Shown piece after piece: positions 59,054 through 64,000 of a stretch of 64,000 nt of DNA. Each line of letters starts with the position of its first letter. Positions within the stretch are counted from its first letter, which is position 1. The notes beneath the pieces were generated by a model. That model was not told the DNA's origin and ran no database searches. It worked only from the letters and a program-made list of their open reading frames with translations. Location: NCBI GenBank assembly GCA_020746835.1, contig JAGPNK010000016.1, positions 186,001 through 250,000 of the forward strand, given 5' to 3'. This stretch comes from Stachybotrys elegans. Its lineage: Eukaryota > Ascomycota > Sordariomycetes > Hypocreales > Stachybotryaceae. The position numbers were made by a program, and so were the translations under genes.

Positions 59054-59776
59054 TCTGGGCTATTCGGTTTGTTCGGCACTATTCGGCATATATGTGCGCC
59101 ACAAACACATTGATGGAATCCTTCCTCCGAGGATCGGAACAGGGTCCTTCCAATGTTGCGGCTTTCCTCCTATCCGTCATTCATAATTCTGTGCATCCAA
59201 ATCGCATCTGTCAAATCGCGTTCTTCTCGGCAATTAGTACAGTGCCTACCCTAGAGCATTCAACTGTCCTCACGACTTGGTCGCATCCGACACGTTCCAG
59301 GGAGCTGGCCCCTCGCCGAATTTTTATCTGAAAGTTGCATGTTTCCAGACTCCTTACTCTATCAGTTGCGAAACATACTCTGTCCATCAATGGCAAACGC
59401 GTAATTCGGTATCGATTTTCCCATGGCCCAGGGCTCAACCCAGTTCCTGAATGGGCAATCGAACTCAAGCACATCCATAACTTGCAATTCATCAAACCAA
59501 ACATATTCCTCATTGTAGTATTACAAAAGCTCAAATAATACATCGCTAGACCCTTCCCAACCCAATCGTTGATAACCTAGCATAATTCATTTTATCACTT
59601 ACAACACATGACAACCCCGAGCAACCAGTCCGACACTACCTGTTAAAGGGCATGTGAGAGAATTCGACCAAAGAATAACCCCAGGCCTCGCGAAAACACA
59701 AAACATCGCGTTCTTCCAACGCTCAAACAAAGAACCGAGCCACGTTCAGATGCCGTGCTCGGAATGTAGTTGCGAC

Positions 59777-62700
59777 CTATAACGCCATAGTCGACTTCTC
59801 GGCTCGCTCCCGGATGCAATTTGCATGTGTCTCGAGGCACTGTGACATGAGACGCGTAACTGGCCACACGGCTGACTTCTCTAGCACGTATGCCGTAACC
59901 CGCAGAATCCTCACAGCATAGCCGTTCTCCTTGTTCTGCAACAGCTCCTGCTCAGCGGCGTCTGTGGCACCCAGGGCAAGGTCCAGGTTCATCTTGGCTT
60001 CGGCGTAGGCGAGAATTTCGTGGACCTTATCCAGGAGCTTGACGTCCTCCTCTTCTAGAAGCATGATGGCGGGGACTTGCGAAAGATCGACGGCGTCGTG
60101 CCCTAGGATGCCCAGATATTGTCCAACTCGGTCTTGCAGAGAGGCAACCCATTCAGCCAAAACCTGAGAGCAGTCGAATGCACACAAGGCCGACTGCAGA
60201 GGAAGCTCCCGACTCGTAAAGTCAGCAAAGGTCACGCCAAGCTTGCTTGCCATGGACAAGGAGTCGGCAGCAAAGAAGGCAGCTTTGCGCAGGTGCTTCT
60301 CCCGCCGTGATGAGGTGCGGTTGGCCGCGCCGCTGCTTGACGGCATCACGGGGGCCTTAACGGCGTGGTCGGTGGGGGATGTCTGCGTCGCTGGTGACTC
60401 CTCCAACAGAGAGCTCTGCATCGAGTTTTCCGAAGGGTCGGTGGTGGTAGAGTCCGAGTTGGATTCTGGAGAATACTCACCGTGCTGGATAATCTCGCTG
60501 CCTCTGGACAATTCCTCTGCCAGGCCTTCCCAATCCCGCTGCCAGAATTTCTCCTTGGAGCGAGATAGGTTGACAAATAGGCGCACGTAGGCAAGGTCCA
60601 GAAGTGGTATTGCGTCGGCGGGTATCGGCCCCGCGCCGAACGGGTTGGGCCGTTCAACGCTGTGCTGAGGATTTCTCGCCCACGCCGCCTGCCACGCCTT
60701 CAGGGCCGCCTCGACGTGTTTGTGCATCTTGTCCGTCTCTTCGTTGGACCACACCTTGTTGTGATGTCTCTGGCGCGTCTCCCATATGTAGTTGTGAAGA
60801 GCATTGATCAGCACGAGACAACCAAAGGAGCTGGGCCGCAGTTCGCTCGGCGGGAGGCCCTTGTTCATCGCCATCTGCTGCTGTCTCTGCTTCTCGCTGG
60901 AACGTAGGAGCTCTCCCAAGGCATCGTGGAACCTCATGCGGTTGTGGTTAGCAGCTCTTACGCCTCCCTTGACGAAGAAGGCAGTGCTGCTTTCGGCAGC
61001 AAAGAACTCTTCGTCGCAGGGCAGGTCAAGCAGGATCTCCGAGTTGGTGATGGCCGGAGGGTGGTTGTAGGCAGCCGTTAGGAGACTCGACAGATGAAAT
61101 ATGATGAAGAGGGTCCGCTTGCGCTCCTCAAGCGCTCTCCACTGAAGCCACTCTGCATGGGCATCTCTATCCACATGCGAGGTCCACAACCCGTCCTCCA
61201 TGTGGACGTCCTGCTTCTCCCTGGGCTCCATCCGCACTGGTCTCGTCAGATCGGCAGCCTGAGCGAGACTGACGAGCGCCGCGCAATGCGTGGACGCGAT
61301 GTCGTTGGCCGTCTTCTCGCCACAGTTGTGCCCGTACACGACGTTGAGAAGCATGGCCTGGACGAGCCAGACGGGCGTGTGGGTCGCAGGGTCGTCAAAG
61401 GCGGCCCCGGAGTCGTTGGTGCCCGGCCCACCGCGTCGGATGTCGACCTTTCGTACGTCAGCCTTGCGCCGCTGCTCCAGATAGAAGACGATGAGCTTCT
61501 TTGCCAGCTCGAAGAGCTCCCAGGACTGAGGGTGCTCTCTCTCATACAGAGCACCGATAGCCGCCATCGATAACATCAAGCAACCGTTACCGCCTACGCC
61601 GTGGGGATGACCGTTTGTGGAGGACAGGTCAAAGGACAGGGTTGGAACGTGGAGAAATGGAATATGTGGGTGGAAAAAGGAGAGATAGGCTGAGACATAA
61701 CGCTGGAGATCCTGGGTACTGGGCAAGATTCCGGACATCTGATTTTGGGAGGAGGAGGCGCCCTGGGTCTGGAACTGAGGCGATTGCGGCGAACCTTGGG
61801 AGGTGGAGGAGAACCTACGGGAACCAAAGGGCAGGCATTGGGATAGAGTGTTCACGAGGGAATTCCGGGTGGCATCTGTGATTGTTGTCACGGGTGAGGC
61901 TCCATGGTTTCCGCCGTGGAGAGAGGAGGGCGTCTCCGGAGCGGCACTGAAGCCGAGGGACTGGTTCATGCTCTGTGCTGTCAGTCCAGAAACCATGGAA
62001 GGGCTCAACGAGCTTAGCGAAGGTGGAGGCGTGGAGAAGTAGGGGTCATTGATCTTTTGAGAAGCTGGCTGAGGTGACAAAGGAGCTCCGTTTAGGAGAT
62101 CGGGAAAGACCGAACCATTTAGATCCATCGCAAAGGGGTTTGGCATCTGAGGAGGCCCCATCACAGATGGCTGCCACATGGTACTCGTTCCGGCCGGTAC
62201 CGAATGATTAGATCCATCTACCATCAAATCGCTTATACCACTCTGGCTCGTCGTGCTAATGGCCGAAGGGCTGGAGCCGTCCACCACGTTTTCGTTGGTT
62301 TGGAAAGACATCTGGTGCTCGAACCCGGCCAGCCAGTCAAAGCTGTCGTCAAAGGGCTGGGTCGAGCCGAGGTCGTTGAGGTTGGTTGTGAAGGGAGATG
62401 TCTGGTCCAGGGCCATGGACTGGGGGGAATCGTTGTAGTGAAGTGCGTTGGGGTTGATGGTGGTTGAGCTGGGCCCGAAAAGAAGACCCTCAAAGTCGAA
62501 CTCGGGAAAGCCTGCGAGTGCCGGTGCCGTTCGCAGGCCGTTGCTGAAGTCGCCCGTGTTGAGCTGGCCAGTCTCCAGCTTGGGCAGGGTGTGGGGGACG
62601 CCTCTCTGGCCCATGGCCGCCGACATGCCGCCAAAGGCGTGCTCGAGGTTGTGCATGGGCAGGCCAACCAAGCTTGGGTGGCGGTTGTGCGAGGGCATAC

Positions 62701-63367
62701 CTCGGGCGGCCTGCTGCGCGTTGACAGCAGCAATCATCTGCATGGCGGTCTGGTCGACATGGCTGATTGTGTTGGCACGAGGCCTCATGGACGCGGTCGC
62801 ATTGGGCGCAGCAGGATTTGTCCCAGCAATGCTGTTCTTGCGGGCGCGGCTCTGGCCAGGAGCCACACCGCTGGCTGATTCACGGCGGTTGCGCGGGCGG
62901 GACGAGGGGGTTGACGTCTGGTGTAGCTTCTGCTGGTGACGAAGCAGCAGATCTCGCCGAGCGAAGCATCGAGAGCACTCGGGACACTCAAAGGGTTTCT
63001 CCTTGGTGTGGGAGCGCTCGTGGCGCTTCAGATGCTCGAGGCGGGCAAAGGAGCGCTGACATGTTGCGCAGACGTGGGGCCGAGGCTTATCGGTTTTGGG
63101 AGGGGGGAAGTTGGGTGTTTTCGTGTTGACGGTGATGGATGATGCTGCTGGTTCAGTTAGCAATGGTGCCAGTCGATAGTAAGGTAGATGTGAGAGTGTC
63201 AAGATTTTCTTCTTTTTTCTGGTAGAGGCGCATGGGAATGCGGGCGAATGGGCTGCTGTGCTGAGGAACACGAGGGGCAGGTGGGATGTTTTCTCACCAG
63301 CGTCGTCGGTTGTAGCGGCAGGGGCGCTGCTGGCAGGCGCTGCTGTAGTAGAGGCGGAATTGGACAT
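59777..63367 (-). CDS. C2H2 zinc-finger transcription factor with fungal_trans domain
   Basis: The ATG is 63365-63367. A 150-nt intron (63297-63148) is likely, with donor GTGAG, a GCTAAC branch and a CCAG acceptor. The spliced protein is about 1146 aa; unspliced it would be 1196 aa, still open. Two C2H2 fingers follow the basic linker: C50, C53, H66, H70 and C78, C81, H94, H99 ([19 protein letters not shown], then a second finger with an RRDLLLRH helix). A 350-residue disordered Ser/Pro/Asn-rich region comes next. Residues about 570-900 form the fungal-specific TF middle homology domain ([56 protein letters not shown]). A helical C-terminal part ends the protein. The Adr1/AmdX-like arrangement fits a regulator of carbon or stress genes, but the exact orthologue is not clear. 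Confidence 0.9.
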   Translation of the reverse strand: MSNSASTTAAPASSAPAATTDDAGEKTSHLPLVFLSTAAHSPAFPCASTRKKKKILTLSHLPYYRLAPLLTEPAASSITVNTKTPNFPPPKTDKPRPHVCATCQRSFARLEHLKRHERSHTKEKPFECPECSRCFARRDLLLRHQQKLHQTSTPSSRPRNRRESASGVAPGQSRARKNSIAGTNPAAPNATASMRPRANTISHVDQTAMQMIAAVNAQQAARGMPSHNRHPSLVGLPMHNLEHAFGGMSAAMGQRGVPHTLPKLETGQLNTGDFSNGLRTAPALAGFPEFDFEGLLFGPSSTTINPNALHYNDSPQSMALDQTSPFTTNLNDLGSTQPFDDSFDWLAGFEHQMSFQTNENVVDGSSPSAISTTSQSGISDLMVDGSNHSVPAGTSTMWQPSVMGPPQMPNPFAMDLNGSVFPDLLNGAPLSPQPASQKINDPYFSTPPPSLSSLSPSMVSGLTAQSMNQSLGFSAAPETPSSLHGGNHGASPVTTITDATRNSLVNTLSQCLPFGSRRFSSTSQGSPQSPQFQTQGASSSQNQMSGILPSTQDLQRYVSAYLSFFHPHIPFLHVPTLSFDLSSTNGHPHGVGGNGCLMLSMAAIGALYEREHPQSWELFELAKKLIVFYLEQRRKADVRKVDIRRGGPGTNDSGAAFDDPATHTPVWLVQAMLLNVVYGHNCGEKTANDIASTHCAALVSLAQAADLTRPVRMEPREKQDVHMEDGLWTSHVDRDAHAEWLQWRALEERKRTLFIIFHLSSLLTAAYNHPPAITNSEILLDLPCDEEFFAAESSTAFFVKGGVRAANHNRMRFHDALGELLRSSEKQRQQQMAMNKGLPPSELRPSSFGCLVLINALHNYIWETRQRHHNKVWSNEETDKMHKHVEAALKAWQAAWARNPQHSVERPNPFGAGPIPADAIPLLDLAYVRLFVNLSRSKEKFWQRDWEGLAEELSRGSEIIQHGEYSPESNSDSTTTDPSENSMQSSLLEESPATQTSPTDHAVKAPVMPSSSGAANRTSSRREKHLRKAAFFAADSLSMASKLGVTFADFTSRELPLQSALCAFDCSQVLAEWVASLQDRVGQYLGILGHDAVDLSQVPAIMLLEEEDVKLLDKVHEILAYAEAKMNLDLALGATDAAEQELLQNKENGYAVRILRVTAYVLEKSAVWPVTRLMSQCLETHANCIRERAEKSTMAL

Positions 63368-64000
63368 GACGGGAAAACGAATTGATTTTTCAACAGGATT
63401 TCATCAACAATGCGTTATAACGTAACAGGCCGGTCGTGTAAGAATGATTGCGCGTCGACGGGCGGATTTTCCAAGGGGGCGAGATAGGGAGGCGTCGCGG
63501 GGCTACGTCGCTGCACGGAAACACACGGATGGTGGGGGAGCTTCTTGTGCCTGTCAGTGGGAGGGAAATGGTGAGGTCGAGGTCGAGGAGAGCCGAGCAG
63601 GGTGATGGAGTGCAGTGTCCAGCAGTTGCATGCTCCTGACTGTCGGAAGAGTCGTCGACGAGAAGGAAGCGTTGGCTGGAAGATGGAGGGCTGTCGCCTG
63701 GTGTTCGGGGCTCGAAGCAATTGCGGCGTGCAGGCTGGTGGGATGAGGGAGGAAAGAGGGAGGTTTGGCAATAAGACCACCCAGGCCAAGATGACCCAGA
63801 GGGCACCAGGGAGCACAGTGTGCAGGACAGTGCGCATCGGGCGGCTCATGCATTTACAAGTACCAGGCTACCTTGGATATGGCGCATCGTCCGTGCGCAA
63901 CCCTGGTACTGGCGTGTGTCAAGTACCTCGCACCTGGCTGCTTTTGTCCTCGGTGCGCTTGGAGTCCTTGGGGGCCCTGTGGCGGCCAGGCTAGGGGTCT
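63368..64000. other. leader/promoter side of the C2H2 gene
   Basis: Sequence upstream of the C2H2 start; the open frames here are chance frames. Near the edge, GTACC/AAGTACC-type motifs recur (63850-63930), similar to those at 16.2 kb. Confidence 0.45.

Larger units (their letters stand above)
54350..59776. other. gene-poor interval with a MITE
   Basis: 5.4 kb between two minus-strand genes without a convincing protein gene. Purine- and pyrimidine-rich tracts flank the 320-aa gene's start. Tandem 10-mers lie at 55149-55178, A/T-rich runs near 56150-56230, and an inverted-repeat element at 58776-59053. Confidence 0.55.

Noticed and set aside
1..64000. tRNA genes, rRNA, CRISPR arrays, prophage or a secondary-metabolite core gene
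   Set aside because: I looked for B-box-like GGTTCRANTCC sites and for spaced repeats, and found none convincing. No polyketide synthase, peptide synthetase or terpene synthase motifs are present.

Overview
The window is nuclear DNA of a filamentous ascomycete. The evidence is: many 44-58 nt GT-AG introns with RCTRAC-type branch points; fungal-only families (Chs7 chaperone, Zn2Cys6 and C2H2/fungal_trans factors, PTH11-like rhodopsin-domain protein, Utp8, DUF3716 and DUF8035 proteins); GC-rich exons; and long pyrimidine-rich leaders. Codon use and family content fit Sordariomycetes, probably Hypocreales. That placement is an inference; no search was run. There is no rRNA, CRISPR array, prophage or autonomous transposon, and I found no convincing tRNA.

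Layout. 1-4.2 kb: a guanine-deaminase-like fragment that lacks its catalytic core, two small hypothetical genes and gene-poor DNA. 4.2-7.0 kb: a DUF3716 coiled-coil protein. 10.9-12.0 kb: chs7, needed for ER export of chitin synthase. 13.1-15.3 kb: a three-exon Clg1/Pho85-type cyclin. 15.3-25.6 kb: about 10 kb without a convincing gene, with short motif arrays and a lower-GC island. 25.6-28.3 kb: a rhodopsin-domain membrane protein and an O-methyltransferase in tandem. 28.8 kb: an SR-rich protein. 29.7-36.2 kb: the divergent pair ELG1 (PCNA unloading) and UTP8 (U3 snoRNP/tRNA export). 38.4-40.5 kb: a DUF8035 protein. 40.7-43.5 kb: a divergent pair of a mitochondrial ATPase-expression protein and LSM3. 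44.2-46.3 kb: a GTPBP1-type translational GTPase. 46.4-47.8 kb: a Zn2Cys6 regulator. 48.8-49.9 kb: a secreted GH10 xylanase. 50.4-54.3 kb: an alpha-arrestin and an upstream ORF that touch at a TAATG. 54.4-59.8 kb: non-coding DNA with a clear MITE. 59.8-63.4 kb: a large C2H2/fungal_trans regulator.

Most genes are housekeeping or core regulators (RNA processing, replication, translation, cell wall, cell cycle) and do not form one pathway. I did not find an obvious new biological system. The observations most worth following are the MITE-like element at 58.8-59.05 kb, the core-deleted guanine deaminase, the TAATG-coupled ORF pair, a GC-AG intron that splits a zinc cluster without changing frame, a PIP-box between the Walker motifs of Elg1, and the motif arrays in the 10-kb gene-poor tract.
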